From positions 248,001 to 312,000 of the forward strand of contig NZ_JTJW01000005.1 in NCBI RefSeq assembly GCF_000805385.1: DNA of 64,000 nt, written 5' to 3'. The position numbers were made by a program, and so were the translations under genes. This document shows, one piece after another, positions 38,268 to 46,931 of this stretch. This DNA comes from Mycolicibacterium setense. Its GTDB lineage: Bacteria > Actinomycetota > Actinomycetes > Mycobacteriales > Mycobacteriaceae. The notes under the pieces were generated by a model. It was not told where the DNA came from. It was given only the letters and a program-made list of their open reading frames with translations, and searched no databases. Position 1 is the first letter of the stretch; each line of letters opens with the position of its first letter.

Positions 38268-39554
38268 CTAGAACTGGCCGAGGTAGAACCGGCCACCCTG
38301 GTCGTCGGTGCACTCGGCCATCAGTCCGTAGGGCTGTTGTGACGGCTGCTGCAGCACGGTGCCGCCGGCCTCGACAACGCGGGTGACCGCGGCGTCGATA
38401 TCGGCAACCGTCCACATCGGCACGGTCACGGCCCGCGCGGCGCCGCCGGCCATGCCTGACATCGGCTGGCTGCCTTGCACCCCCCAGCCGTCGTTGACCC
38501 GGCCGGGTTCGAAGGTCCAGAAGAACAACCGGCTGTAGAACGCCTTGAACGCCCCGGAATCGGGAACCTCGTACGTGATGTACGAAAGTTCGCCGGGCCC
38601 AGCACCATTCAGGTCAGGCCGCGGGATGCCCGACGTGGGCACGAACACCGCGAACGGGGTTCCGGCCGGATCGGTGGCATCCAGCACGGTGCCGAAGTCG
38701 AACTCCTGGGTTTGGCCGGGCTCGCCACCACCGGCCACGATTGCCTGGCGGGCGGCGTCCAGATCGGTTACCGCGTAGCAGCAGAACAGGGTCGCCTGAC
38801 CGGGGACGCCGAAGATGCCGACAGGCTGCCTGGTGTTGGTCACCTGCCGGGTAGCGCGGTCATAGGTCCAGCCCAGCACCCGACCGTAGAAGGTCGCGGC
38901 CCGCTCGGCGTCCGGGGCCCACACGGAGACGTAGCCGACGTCGCCGTGCTGGATGGGCGCTGGACGTGCGGCGGCAACGGGCCCCGTGAGCATCCACCGG
39001 TGACCCGAGGGGTCGATGATGACGGCGTTGCGGGTGCCGTAGTTCTCGTAGGGTTCGCGCTGTACCTGCGCACCCAGGGTCCTGGCGCGGTCCAGGGCGG
39101 CGTCGGTATCGGGCACATTCAGCATCAGGCTCACCGAATTGGTCTGTGGTGCAGGTGCTTTCAAGCCCAACTCGGGGAACTCGTCGGCCAGGTAGAAGAT
39201 GCCGCCTGCGAGCTCGAGCTCGGCATGGCCGATGCGGCCGTCGTCCATCACGATCGGTTCGCCGACCGGCACGGCCCCGAGCGCGTCGCGGTACCAGGCG
39301 ATGGCGGCACGGGCGTCGGGCGCGGCCAGGTAGGCCACCACAGCAGATCGCGGGGGAGCCGGCGTGGACGAGGGCTGATTCAGGTCGGCGATGGCAGTGT
39401 CGGTTCCGCTCATGTCAACAACTCCTTGGGCGTGGGTGGGCAGGTTGAGCGCCGCTTCCAGCCGGGCGCGTAGCCGGGCCGCGAACGACGGGTCGGGGGA
39501 GACCGGGTGGTCGTTGCCGTTCAGCACGGTCAGCGGATCGTGGCTGTTGATCAC
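38268..39554 (-). CDS. Triple-domain VOC (glyoxalase-like) protein paired with ECF sigma
   Basis: Protein of 428 residues with three glyoxalase/bleomycin-resistance-fold domains (roughly residues 68-190, 200-315 and 320-428; the boundaries are visible as repeated YRDALG, FYGRVLGW and FYSRLFFW helices). An N-terminal segment of about 65 residues (DPLTVLNGNDHPV, then PDPSFAARLRARLEAAL) precedes them. The GTG at 39554 overlaps the sigma-factor stop (GTGA) after a GGAGGGAGGGG ribosome site, so the two are coupled. Substrate unknown; an accessory or regulatory role to the sigma factor is an inference. Confidence 0.85.
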   Translation of the reverse strand: MINSHDPLTVLNGNDHPVSPDPSFAARLRARLEAALNLPTHAQGVVDMSGTDTAIADLNQPSSTPAPPRSAVVAYLAAPDARAAIAWYRDALGAVPVGEPIVMDDGRIGHAELELAGGIFYLADEFPELGLKAPAPQTNSVSLMLNVPDTDAALDRARTLGAQVQREPYENYGTRNAVIIDPSGHRWMLTGPVAAARPAPIQHGDVGYVSVWAPDAERAATFYGRVLGWTYDRATRQVTNTRQPVGIFGVPGQATLFCCYAVTDLDAARQAIVAGGGEPGQTQEFDFGTVLDATDPAGTPFAVFVPTSGIPRPDLNGAGPGELSYITYEVPDSGAFKAFYSRLFFWTFEPGRVNDGWGVQGSQPMSGMAGGAARAVTVPMWTVADIDAAVTRVVEAGGTVLQQPSQQPYGLMAECTDDQGGRFYLGQF

Positions 39555-40090
39555 GACGCCCCTCCCTCCGGTGTCGGGTACTGGGCTCTGAAGGCGCGGC
39601 GGGCCCGCACCAGCAGGGCCTCGGTGGCGTGCACCGTACGGCCGATCAGCTCGGCGCATTCACCCACCGAGCAGTCGTCGAGGTAACGCAAGACGAGGAC
39701 TGCGCGGTGGTGTTCGGGTAGCCGGGCCAAAACCGATTCGGCGACAATGCGATCCAGTTCGGCGTCCCAGTCGTCTATCGGATTCACCGGCTCGGGGAGC
39801 TCGGCCACCGGCACGGTGAACCGATCGTGCCGCCGCCGGTAGTGGTCGGCGAGTTTGTGCCGAGCCACCCCGATCAACCAGGGCACCGAGATCGGCGGCG
39901 GGGACGGCCTGCGGGCAGCATCCATCGCGGCCAGGAACGTCTCCGACGTCAGGTCCTCGGCGGTTCCGCGGTCACCGCAGCGTCGTACGAAATAGCCGTA
40001 CACCACTGGCAAAGCCTCGTCGTAGCACCTCAGCAGTACCCGCGGAGCGTCAGTTTCGGCGCTCACACCCTTATCGTCGCCGCCGGGCAC
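39551..40090 (-). CDS. ECF-type RNA polymerase sigma factor
   Basis: Small sigma-70 of 179 residues. Region 2 is visible (LPVVYGYFVRRCGDRGTAEDLTSETF split over residues 28-53; VPWLIGVARHKLADHYRR) and region 4 HTH (LPEHHRAVLVLRYLDDCSVGECAELIGRTVHATEALLVRARRAF in part). No anti-sigma or zinc-binding partner lies next to it; its coupled neighbour is the triple-VOC protein. GTG 40090 is used; GTG 40066 is possible. Confidence 0.88.
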   Translation of the reverse strand: MPGGDDKGVSAETDAPRVLLRCYDEALPVVYGYFVRRCGDRGTAEDLTSETFLAAMDAARRPSPPPISVPWLIGVARHKLADHYRRRHDRFTVPVAELPEPVNPIDDWDAELDRIVAESVLARLPEHHRAVLVLRYLDDCSVGECAELIGRTVHATEALLVRARRAFRAQYPTPEGGAS

Positions 40091-40160
40091 CGAACTCCGA
40101 CGGGGTAGTGCGAAGATTTTTCCGCCGAATAATCATTGGCGTCGCTCGGCCGGTTGCGCC

Positions 40161-40916
40161 ATGGTGGTCGGCGTGGTGAACGTCGACGCATTCAAGCGGG
40201 ACGGTTTCGTCGAGATCGAGCAGGCCGTGCCGGCCGAAATCGCCGATGCGGCCAGGGATCTGCTCTGGTCGCAGATCGGGCTGTCCGCGGATGAACCGGC
40301 ATCGTGGACCGTGCCGGTGGTGTGGGCGGCGGATCTGAGCGGGGCGGGGCCGTTCCGGGAATTGGTGCGCAGCGCATCGCTCGCCGAGGCCCTGGATCAG
40401 ATCTGCGGACCCGGTGGCTGGCTGCCGCGGGGCTCGCTGGGCAACATCCCGGTGCGGTTCCCGGTCGATCCGCCCGCGGAGGACCGGGGCTGGCACATCG
40501 ATGCCAACACTCCGCTGCCCGGAGATCGGTGGGCGGTCAGTGGGCGCCCGCACACGCTCTTGGTATTGACCTTGCTGTCGGAGGTCGGCCCTGACGATGC
40601 ACCGACGCGGATCCGGGTGGGTTCCCATCATGACGTCGCCGGGGTGCTGGGACCGGATCCGATCGACTTCCTCGACGCCGGCTCTCTGGTGGACGAGGTG
40701 AGCCAAACGCGCCCGGTCGCCCATGCCACCGGCAGGCCCGGTGACATGTATGTGGTCCATCCGTTCACGGCGCATGCCGCCGACGTACATCGCGGTCGCA
40801 CACCACGTTTCATGTCGCAGGGGCCGGTCATGCTTGCCGAGGCGCTCGGTCCGCAGGGGCCGGCACCGTTGGCCTGCGTGTGGGATGGGCCGGCGCCGGA
40901 TCAGTTCTTGGCGTAG
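40161..40916 (+). CDS. Phytanoyl-CoA dioxygenase-like (PhyH) protein
   Basis: Protein of 251 residues of the Fe(II)/2-oxoglutarate PhyH family. HxD is in GWHIDAN (about residues 112-114) and the distal His in YVVHPFTAHAA (about residues 199-206). A conserved Arg follows (RTPRFMSQGP). The N-terminal FKRDGFVEIEQAVP is typical. Divergent from the ECF sigma gene. Start could be ATG 40161 or GTG 40173; no clear ribosome site. Substrate unknown. Confidence 0.75.
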   Translation: MVVGVVNVDAFKRDGFVEIEQAVPAEIADAARDLLWSQIGLSADEPASWTVPVVWAADLSGAGPFRELVRSASLAEALDQICGPGGWLPRGSLGNIPVRFPVDPPAEDRGWHIDANTPLPGDRWAVSGRPHTLLVLTLLSEVGPDDAPTRIRVGSHHDVAGVLGPDPIDFLDAGSLVDEVSQTRPVAHATGRPGDMYVVHPFTAHAADVHRGRTPRFMSQGPVMLAEALGPQGPAPLACVWDGPAPDQFLA

Positions 40917-41068
40917 AAGAAGCCCGATCCGATGATCGCCACGGCCAGAGCCACCGCGATACCGGCGATCAGGTTGGCAAAGTAGGTGGCGACGCCGAAC
41001 CCGACGATCAGCGCCACGGCGAATGCGGCCAGTTCGATCGCGGTCGGCTGCCTGTCCGGTTTCCGCAC
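40901..41068 (-). CDS. Small two-helix membrane protein
   Basis: A 55-residue hydrophobic protein: short basic N-terminus (MRKPDRQPTAIEL), then about 35 hydrophobic residues likely forming two short membrane helices (AAFAVALIVGFGVATYFANL and IAGIAVALAVAIIGSGFF). The start is GTG 41068, with AGGAGAC well placed upstream; the longer ORF to 41131 is not needed. Its 3' end overlaps the convergent PhyH gene by 16 bases. Function unknown. Confidence 0.7.
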   Translation of the reverse strand: MRKPDRQPTAIELAAFAVALIVGFGVATYFANLIAGIAVALAVAIIGSGFFYAKN

Positions 41069-41133
41069 GATGTCTCCTCTCCGGTCCGGCACCTGGCTAC
41101 CCGGAAGGGGCCACACCCATTCCCGGCCCACGC

Positions 41134-41739
41134 CTACCGCGGGGCCAGGGCCTCCAGGCCGGGCCGCGCCAGCTCGAACGCCTCGGAGATGGCGTCGACC
41201 AGTGCGACGGACTCGTCGGCGAGCCAGTGTTCATATGCCGACAGCGCGACGCCCAACATCAGCCAGCCGGCGGTCTGTGGCATCAGGTCATGGGGGGCCG
41301 CGCCGATCCGCTGCGCCACGTAGGTGGCGATGACCTCACGCCAGCCGGCGTACATCGTCATCGAATATGCCTGCAGGCCTGCGGTTTCCAGGATCACCCG
41401 CATGCGCAGGCGGTGCTGGGGCATTTCCTGGTCATCGAAGGTATTGAACGCCAGCAGGGCCTCGCGCAGGGCCTCGGCCAGAGGGATCCCTGCGCTCAGT
41501 GAGCTGAGCAGGTCGCGCAGGTGTTGCAGGTATGCGTCGAAGTCGCCCCACGGGATGGCGTTCTTGGAGGCGTAGTAGCGGAACAGGGTGCGTCGCGCGA
41601 TGCCTGCGGCCTTGGCGACGTCGTCGACACTGACCTCGTCGAACCCCCGGCTGGCGAACAGGGTCAGCGCGACGTCGGCGATGTGGTCCTGCGTGGTGGA
41701 CGGGCGCCGACCGACACGGGGCCCGGATGCCTGCCGCAT
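41134..41739 (-). CDS. mftR: Mycofactocin system regulator MftR (TetR family)
   Basis: TetR regulator of 201 residues, N-terminal HTH ([21 protein letters not shown], residues about 33-53) and the conserved [18 protein letters not shown] that marks MftR. It is divergent from mftA, and from family knowledge represses the mft genes and is relieved by long-chain acyl-CoA. An imperfect palindrome lies in the intergenic region near the mftA promoter. Confidence 0.93.
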   Translation of the reverse strand: MRQASGPRVGRRPSTTQDHIADVALTLFASRGFDEVSVDDVAKAAGIARRTLFRYYASKNAIPWGDFDAYLQHLRDLLSSLSAGIPLAEALREALLAFNTFDDQEMPQHRLRMRVILETAGLQAYSMTMYAGWREVIATYVAQRIGAAPHDLMPQTAGWLMLGVALSAYEHWLADESVALVDAISEAFELARPGLEALAPR

Positions 41740-41773
41740 GAAATCCGCCCTTCCATTTGTGCACTCGATGCCA

Positions 41774-41796
41774 TATTCTTGCGACTCAGGTCACAA
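41774..41796. promoter_or_regulatory. mftA promoter -10 and probable MftR operator
   Basis: TATTCT (41774-41779) is a possible -10 for mftA, with TTCCAT 17 bases upstream as a weak -35. Overlapping and following it is TTGCGAC-TCAG-GTCACAA (41779-41796), an inverted repeat with one mismatch, well placed for MftR repression at the start site. Confidence 0.4.
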
Positions 41797-41832
41797 TTGT
41801 CGAGACCCACAGTTGCAGGAAAGGTGCGATTC

Positions 41833-41928
41833 ATGGATCAGAACCCGCAGGTTGAAACCGAAACCCAGCTCGTCACCGAGACGCTCGTAGAAGAGGTCTC
41901 GATCGACGGTATGTGCGGGGTCTACTGA
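41833..41928 (+). CDS. mftA: Mycofactocin precursor peptide MftA
   Basis: A 31-residue peptide ending IDGMCGVY, the invariant tail of MftA. The final Val-Tyr is decarboxylated and cross-linked by MftC and released by MftE to become the cofactor core. The acidic leader ([15 protein letters not shown]) is the part bound by MftB. AGGAAAGG precedes the ATG. First gene of the mft operon. Confidence 0.95.
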   Translation: MDQNPQVETETQLVTETLVEEVSIDGMCGVY

Positions 41929-41930
41929 CG

Positions 41931-42245
41931 GTGTCCACAGAGGTTGCCGACATGGCTGGACGCACAGGCGTCGTATTCGACCCCGATGTCAGCTGGCGGT
42001 TGCACCACCAGGTGGCGGTGCGGCCGGAGCCGTTCGGTGCCCTGCTGTATCACTTCGGAACCCGCAAGCTGTCGTTTCTGAAGAACCGGACGGTCGTCGA
42101 GGTGGTCAACTCCCTGGCTGATCACCCCGACGCCCGGTCCGCGTGCCGCGCGGCCGGCATCGCAGATTCCGACCAAGGCCCATACCTGCACGCGCTGAGC
42201 GTGCTGGTGTCCTCGAAGATGCTCATCCCCGGGAATTCACAATGA
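41931..42245 (+). CDS. mftB: Mycofactocin chaperone MftB
   Basis: PqqD-like RiPP recognition protein of about 104 residues that binds the MftA leader and delivers it to MftC. GVVFDPDVSWRLHHQVAVRPEPFGALLYHF is the typical core (start of it at residue about 13). Start choice: GTG 41931, three bases after mftA, or ATG 41952, which has the better ribosome site (AGAGG at 41939-41943). Its stop overlaps mftC (ATGA). Confidence 0.92.
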   Translation: MSTEVADMAGRTGVVFDPDVSWRLHHQVAVRPEPFGALLYHFGTRKLSFLKNRTVVEVVNSLADHPDARSACRAAGIADSDQGPYLHALSVLVSSKMLIPGNSQ

Positions 42246-43444
42246 CTTCTGTTGCGCCAGTACGCACGCCTGTTCCAAGGCTCGTCGAGCAGTTCGAACA
42301 CGGACTCGACGCCCCGATCTGCCTGACCTGGGAGCTCACCTACGCCTGCAACCTGGCGTGCGTGCACTGCCTGTCCTCGTCGGGCAAGCGGGATCCGCGC
42401 GAGCTGTCCACCGAGCAGTGCAAGGACATCATCGACGAGCTGGAACGCATGCAGGTGTTCTACGTGAACATCGGTGGCGGTGAACCCACTGTGCGCCCAG
42501 ACTTTTGGGAACTGGTCGACTATGCGACCGAGCATCATGTCGGCGTCAAGTTCTCCACCAACGGGGTGCGCATCACGCCGGAGGTCGCCGCGAAACTCGC
42601 CGCCAGCGACTACGTCGACGTGCAGATCTCGCTTGACGGTGCCAACGCCGAGGTGAACGACGCCGTGCGCGGCAAGGGCTCGTTCGACATGGCCGTGCGT
42701 GCGCTGGAAAACCTTGCTGCCGCCGGCTTTTCGGATGCCAAGATTTCGGTTGTGGTGACCCGCCACAACGTCGACCAGCTCGACGAGTTCAAGGCGCTGG
42801 CCGACCGGTACGGCGCCACGCTGCGGATCACGCGGCTGCGTCCGTCGGGCCGCGGCGCCGACGTCTGGGACGAGCTGCACCCGACTCCGGACCAGCAGCG
42901 CCAGCTGTACAACTGGCTGGTCGCCCGCGGTGAGCGCGTGCTGACCGGTGACTCGTTCTTCCACCTGTCGGGGCTGGGTGAGCCCGGTGCGCTGGCCGGG
43001 CTGAATCTGTGCGGCGCCGGCCGGGTGGTGTGCCTGATCGACCCGGTGGGCGACGTCTACGCCTGCCCGTTCGCCATCCACGACAAGTTCCTGGCCGGAA
43101 ACATCCTGGAAGACACCGGCTTTGGGGCCGGGTTCCAGAACGTCTGGCAGAACTCCCCGTTGTTCCGCGAGCTGCGCGAGCCGCAGTCGGCCGGCGCGTG
43201 CAGTGGTTGCGGTCATTACGACGCCTGCCGTGGCGGTTGCATGGCGGCCAAGTTCTTCACCGGTCTGCCGATGGACGGGCCGGATCCCGAATGCGTCGAA
43301 GGCTGGGGCGAGTCGGCGCTGGCCCAAGACCGCATCAAACCCAAGCCGAGTGGTGATCACTCCCGCGGCTCAAAGCAAGGGCCGGTGGCGCTGAAGTTGC
43401 TGACCAAGCCGCCCGCCCGCATCTGTAACGAAAGTCCGGTGTAA
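42242..43444 (+). CDS. mftC: Mycofactocin radical SAM maturase MftC
   Basis: Radical SAM/SPASM enzyme, 400 residues, that oxidatively decarboxylates the C-terminal Tyr of MftA and joins it to Val. The SAM-cluster ligands are CNLACVHC (Cys36, Cys40, Cys43); auxiliary-cluster Cys lie in NLCGAG, YACPFA and CSGCGHYDACRGGC. The start ATG overlaps the mftB stop, which excludes the longer frame. Confidence 0.96.
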   Translation: MTSVAPVRTPVPRLVEQFEHGLDAPICLTWELTYACNLACVHCLSSSGKRDPRELSTEQCKDIIDELERMQVFYVNIGGGEPTVRPDFWELVDYATEHHVGVKFSTNGVRITPEVAAKLAASDYVDVQISLDGANAEVNDAVRGKGSFDMAVRALENLAAAGFSDAKISVVVTRHNVDQLDEFKALADRYGATLRITRLRPSGRGADVWDELHPTPDQQRQLYNWLVARGERVLTGDSFFHLSGLGEPGALAGLNLCGAGRVVCLIDPVGDVYACPFAIHDKFLAGNILEDTGFGAGFQNVWQNSPLFRELREPQSAGACSGCGHYDACRGGCMAAKFFTGLPMDGPDPECVEGWGESALAQDRIKPKPSGDHSRGSKQGPVALKLLTKPPARICNESPV

Positions 43445-43447
43445 TCC

Positions 43448-44638
43448 ATGGCCCGTGATACCTGGTTCGAAACCGTCGCCATCGCCCAGCAGCGGGCGAA
43501 GAAGCGGCTGCCCAAGTCCGCCTACTCGTCGCTGATCTCTGCCAGCGAGAAGGGCGTGACGGTCTCCGACAACGTGGAGTCGTTCGCCGAACTCGGTTTC
43601 GCGCCGCACGTGGTGGGCGCCACCGAGAAGCGGGAGATGTCGACAACCGTGATGGGTCAAGACATTTCGATGCCCGTCATCATCTCGCCCACCGGCGTGC
43701 AGGCGGTCGACCCCGACGGTGAGGTCGCCGTGGCGCGCGCGGCCGCAGCCCGCGGAACCGCCATGGGGCTGTCGTCCTTCGCGAGCAAACCGATGGAGGA
43801 AGTCACCGCGGTCAACGACAAGATCTTCTTCCAGATCTACTGGCTCGGGTCTCGCGACGAGATCGCCGAGCGCGTGCAGCGGGCCAAGGACGCCGGAGCC
43901 GTCGGCCTCATCTGCACGACCGACTGGAGCTTCAGCCACGGCCGGGATTGGGGTAGCCCGAAGATCCCGGAGCGAATGGACCTGCGCACGATGCTGCGGA
44001 TGTCTCCGGAGGTGCTGACCAAGCCCCGCTGGCTGTGGAGCTTCGGCAAGCACCTGCGTCCGCCGGACCTGCGGGTGCCCAACCAGGGCCGGCGTGGCGA
44101 GCCCGGACCGACGTTCTTCGAGGCCTACGGGCAGTGGATGGGCACTCCGCCCCCGACGTGGGACGACATCGCGTGGCTGCGTGAGCAGTGGGGCGGGCCG
44201 TTCCTGCTCAAGGGCATGGTGCGGGTGGACGACGCCAAACGTGCCGTGGACGCTGGTGTTTCGGCGATCACGGTGTCCAACCACGGCGGCAACAACCTGG
44301 ACGGCACCCCGGCGGCGATCCGTTGCCTGCCTGCCATCGCCGATGCCGTGGGGGATCAGGTCGAGGTTTTGCTGGACGGCGGGATCCGCCGCGGCAGCGA
44401 CGTCGTCAAGGCCGTTGCGCTCGGCGCCCGGGCCGTGATGATCGGGCGGGCCTACCTGTGGGGCCTCGCCGCCAACGGCCAGGCCGGCGTCGAGAACGTA
44501 CTGGACATCCTCAGCGGTGGCATCGACTCGGCGCTGCGCGGGCTGGGCAAGTCCTCGATCCACGATCTGACGCCGGATGACATCCTGGTGCCCGAGGGCT
44601 TCACCCGGACCCTCGGTGTGCCACGTACCGACGCCTGA
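43448..44638 (+). CDS. mftD: Mycofactocin FMN oxidase MftD
   Basis: FMN-dependent alpha-hydroxy-acid dehydrogenase-fold enzyme, 396 residues, that oxidatively deaminates the released Val-Tyr product to the redox-active premycofactocin. FMN and catalytic motifs: SPTGVQAV near the N-terminus, the catalytic SNHGGNNLDG, and LLDGGIRRGSDVVKA with ARAVMIGRAYLWGLA. Three bases after mftC. Confidence 0.96.
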   Translation: MARDTWFETVAIAQQRAKKRLPKSAYSSLISASEKGVTVSDNVESFAELGFAPHVVGATEKREMSTTVMGQDISMPVIISPTGVQAVDPDGEVAVARAAAARGTAMGLSSFASKPMEEVTAVNDKIFFQIYWLGSRDEIAERVQRAKDAGAVGLICTTDWSFSHGRDWGSPKIPERMDLRTMLRMSPEVLTKPRWLWSFGKHLRPPDLRVPNQGRRGEPGPTFFEAYGQWMGTPPPTWDDIAWLREQWGGPFLLKGMVRVDDAKRAVDAGVSAITVSNHGGNNLDGTPAAIRCLPAIADAVGDQVEVLLDGGIRRGSDVVKAVALGARAVMIGRAYLWGLAANGQAGVENVLDILSGGIDSALRGLGKSSIHDLTPDDILVPEGFTRTLGVPRTDA

Positions 44639-44695
44639 CGGCTGCTTCGGCGCGCCGCGCGGCGTGGCGTGACAGGGGTGGCAGGAGAGACGTAC

Positions 44696-44776
44696 GTGGT
44701 ACTCACGGCCGGTGTCGGGAAAGCTAAGGCAAATCAATTGCTGCCCGTGCTCCAACAATTGGCGCACAGTAGGTGA
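44696..44776 (+). CDS. Putative 26-residue ORF coupled to mftE
   Basis: GTG at 44696 has AGGAGA 7 bases upstream (44683-44688), the best ribosome site between mftD and mftE. The frame reads VLTAGVGKAKANQLLPVLQQ and ends LAHSR after 26 codons; its TGA overlaps the mftE GTG (GTGA, 44773-44776). mftE itself has no ribosome site. It could be a leader for translational coupling rather than a functional peptide. No similarity recognised. Confidence 0.35.
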   Translation: MVLTAGVGKAKANQLLPVLQQLAHSR

Positions 44777-45516
44777 ATTCGGCCTACCATCGGCACGTGG
44801 CATTCCCCAGCGGGCTCGGGAACTCAACGTCGAGACAGCTACGCAGCATGTCGCCAATGTTGATCATCCCCGTGGGCTCTACCGAGCAACATGGTCCGCA
44901 CCTGCCTCTGGACACCGACACCCGGATCGCCGCCGCCGTTGCGCACGAGGTCCTCGAGCACCTCGGCGAGGCGCTGACAGGCGAGTGGATGGTGGCGCCG
45001 CCCGTCTCCTACGGTGCCAGCGGCGAGCACGAGGGGTTCCCCGGCACGGTGTCCATCGGCACGGCCGCTTTGCGGTCGTTGCTGGTGGAGTACGGACGCT
45101 CGGCGTCGAGCTGGGCATCGCGACTCGTCTTCGTCAATGGTCACGGAGGGAATGTGGAGGCACTGGCCGCTGCGGCGGCCCTGCTGCGCCAGGAGAGCCG
45201 CGATGTTGGCTGGGTTCCGTGCCTCGCCCAGGGTGCCGATGCACACGCGGGCCATACCGAAACATCTGTATTGCTACATATTTCGCCCGGCAGCGTCTGG
45301 ACCGATGAGCTGAGTGCCGGGAACACCGCCCCGCTGTCGGAGCTGATGCCGGCGATGCGTACCGGCGGAATCGCGGCCGTCAGCGAAGTCGGGGTGCTCG
45401 GTGACCCGACAACCGCCACGGCGGCCGAGGGGCAGCGTATCTTTGCTGAAATGGTCAACGGCTGCGCCGGCAGGATCAAGCGGTGGCAGCCGGACCGGAA
45501 CGGATTGCTGACATGA
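44773..45516 (+). CDS. mftE: Mycofactocin peptidase MftE (creatininase family)
   Basis: Metal-dependent creatininase-fold peptidase, 247 residues, that cuts the modified Val-Tyr off MftA. Metal-site motifs: [26 protein letters not shown], and AGHTETS. GTG start; no own Shine-Dalgarno is visible, so translation probably depends on the short ORF just upstream. Overlaps mftF by ATGA. Confidence 0.94.
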   Translation: MNSAYHRHVAFPSGLGNSTSRQLRSMSPMLIIPVGSTEQHGPHLPLDTDTRIAAAVAHEVLEHLGEALTGEWMVAPPVSYGASGEHEGFPGTVSIGTAALRSLLVEYGRSASSWASRLVFVNGHGGNVEALAAAAALLRQESRDVGWVPCLAQGADAHAGHTETSVLLHISPGSVWTDELSAGNTAPLSELMPAMRTGGIAAVSEVGVLGDPTTATAAEGQRIFAEMVNGCAGRIKRWQPDRNGLLT

Positions 45517-46925
45517 CCGGACCGAGACTGCCCGACGGTTTTGCCGTGCAGGTGGATCGCCGGGTCAAGGTGCTCGGGGCCGGCGCGGCCCTGCTCGGCG
45601 GGTCGCCGACTCGGTTGCTGCGGTTGGCGCCGACGGCGCAGACCATGCTCAACGGTGGCCGCCTGGAGGTGCACGACGCGCAGAGCGCGCAACTGGCGCG
45701 GACTTTGCTCGACGCCACCGTCGCCCACCCCCGTCCGCCCAGTGGCCCGTCGCACCGCGACGTGACGGTTGTTATTCCGGTGCGCGACAATGTATCCGGC
45801 CTGCACCGGTTGATCGCCGCGCTGCGGGGCCTGCGAGTGATCGTGGTCGACGACGGTTCGGCGGTTCCCGTCGCGCAATCGGAGTTCGCCGGCATGCACT
45901 GCGACGTGCGGGTGCTCCGGCACCTCCGCAGCAACGGCCCCGCGGCGGCCCGCAATACCGGCCTGACCGCATCCGAGACCGATTTCGTCGCGTTCCTCGA
46001 CTCGGACGTGGTGCCGCGGCGCGGCTGGCTGGAGGCGTTGCTCGGACACTTCTGCGACCCGGCGGTGGCCCTGGTCGCGCCTCGCATCGTGGGGTTGCAC
46101 ACCGCTGACAATGTGGTCGCCCGGTACGAGGCGGTGCGTTCATCACTCGACCTCGGGGTGCGCGAGGCGCCGGTGGTGCCCTACGGTCCGGTGTCCTACG
46201 TGCCCAGCGCGGCCATCATCTGCCGGCGGTCGGCACTGGCCGCCGTCGGCGGGTTCGACGAGACAATGCCGTCCGGTGAGGACGTCGACCTGTGCTGGCG
46301 CCTGGTGGAGTCGGGGGCCAGGCTGCGGTACGAGCCCATCGCGCTGGTGGCCCACGACCACCGGACAGATCTGCGAGAGTGGTTCAACCGCAAGGCTTTC
46401 TACGGCACGTCGGCGGCACCGTTGAGCGTCCGGCACCCCGGCAAGACCGCCCCCGTGGTGATCTCCGGGTGGACGTTGATGGTGTGGCTGTTCCTGGCCA
46501 TGGGCTCCTACGTCGGGTACGTGGGCTCCGTGGTGATCGCGATATTGACGGGCCGGCGCATCGCACGGTCCCTCAGCACGGTGCAGACCGAACCCACCGA
46601 GGTCGCCGCGGTGACCGCGCGCGGGTTGTGGTCGGCGGCGCTGCAGCTGTGTTCGGCGATCTGTCGGCACTACTGGCCGGTCGCGCTGATCGCCGCCCTG
46701 CTGTTCCGGCGGGCCAGACACGCGGTCCTGGTGGCCGCGGTGCTCGACGGCGTGGTCGACTGGGCCAGTCGTCGCGGTAACGCCGACGACGACACCAAAC
46801 CGGTCGGCCTACTGGCTCACATCATGCTCAAGCGTCTGGACGACATGGCCTACGGAATCGGCTTGTGGACCGGGGTGGTACGGGAACGCCAGCTGGGCGC
46901 GCTCAAGCCGCAGCTGCGGAGCTAG
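45513..46925 (+). CDS. mftF: Mycofactocin glycosyltransferase MftF
   Basis: GT2-type glycosyltransferase, 470 residues, that adds glucose units to mycofactocin. [11 protein letters not shown] and IVVDDGS start the GT-A domain; [12 protein letters not shown] holds the DxD-type motif; [10 protein letters not shown] follows. A membrane region (about residues 320-350) and a basic C-terminal part follow. ATG overlaps the mftE stop. Confidence 0.95.
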   Translation: MTGPRLPDGFAVQVDRRVKVLGAGAALLGGSPTRLLRLAPTAQTMLNGGRLEVHDAQSAQLARTLLDATVAHPRPPSGPSHRDVTVVIPVRDNVSGLHRLIAALRGLRVIVVDDGSAVPVAQSEFAGMHCDVRVLRHLRSNGPAAARNTGLTASETDFVAFLDSDVVPRRGWLEALLGHFCDPAVALVAPRIVGLHTADNVVARYEAVRSSLDLGVREAPVVPYGPVSYVPSAAIICRRSALAAVGGFDETMPSGEDVDLCWRLVESGARLRYEPIALVAHDHRTDLREWFNRKAFYGTSAAPLSVRHPGKTAPVVISGWTLMVWLFLAMGSYVGYVGSVVIAILTGRRIARSLSTVQTEPTEVAAVTARGLWSAALQLCSAICRHYWPVALIAALLFRRARHAVLVAAVLDGVVDWASRRGNADDDTKPVGLLAHIMLKRLDDMAYGIGLWTGVVRERQLGALKPQLRS

Positions 46926-46931
46926 AGCCAG

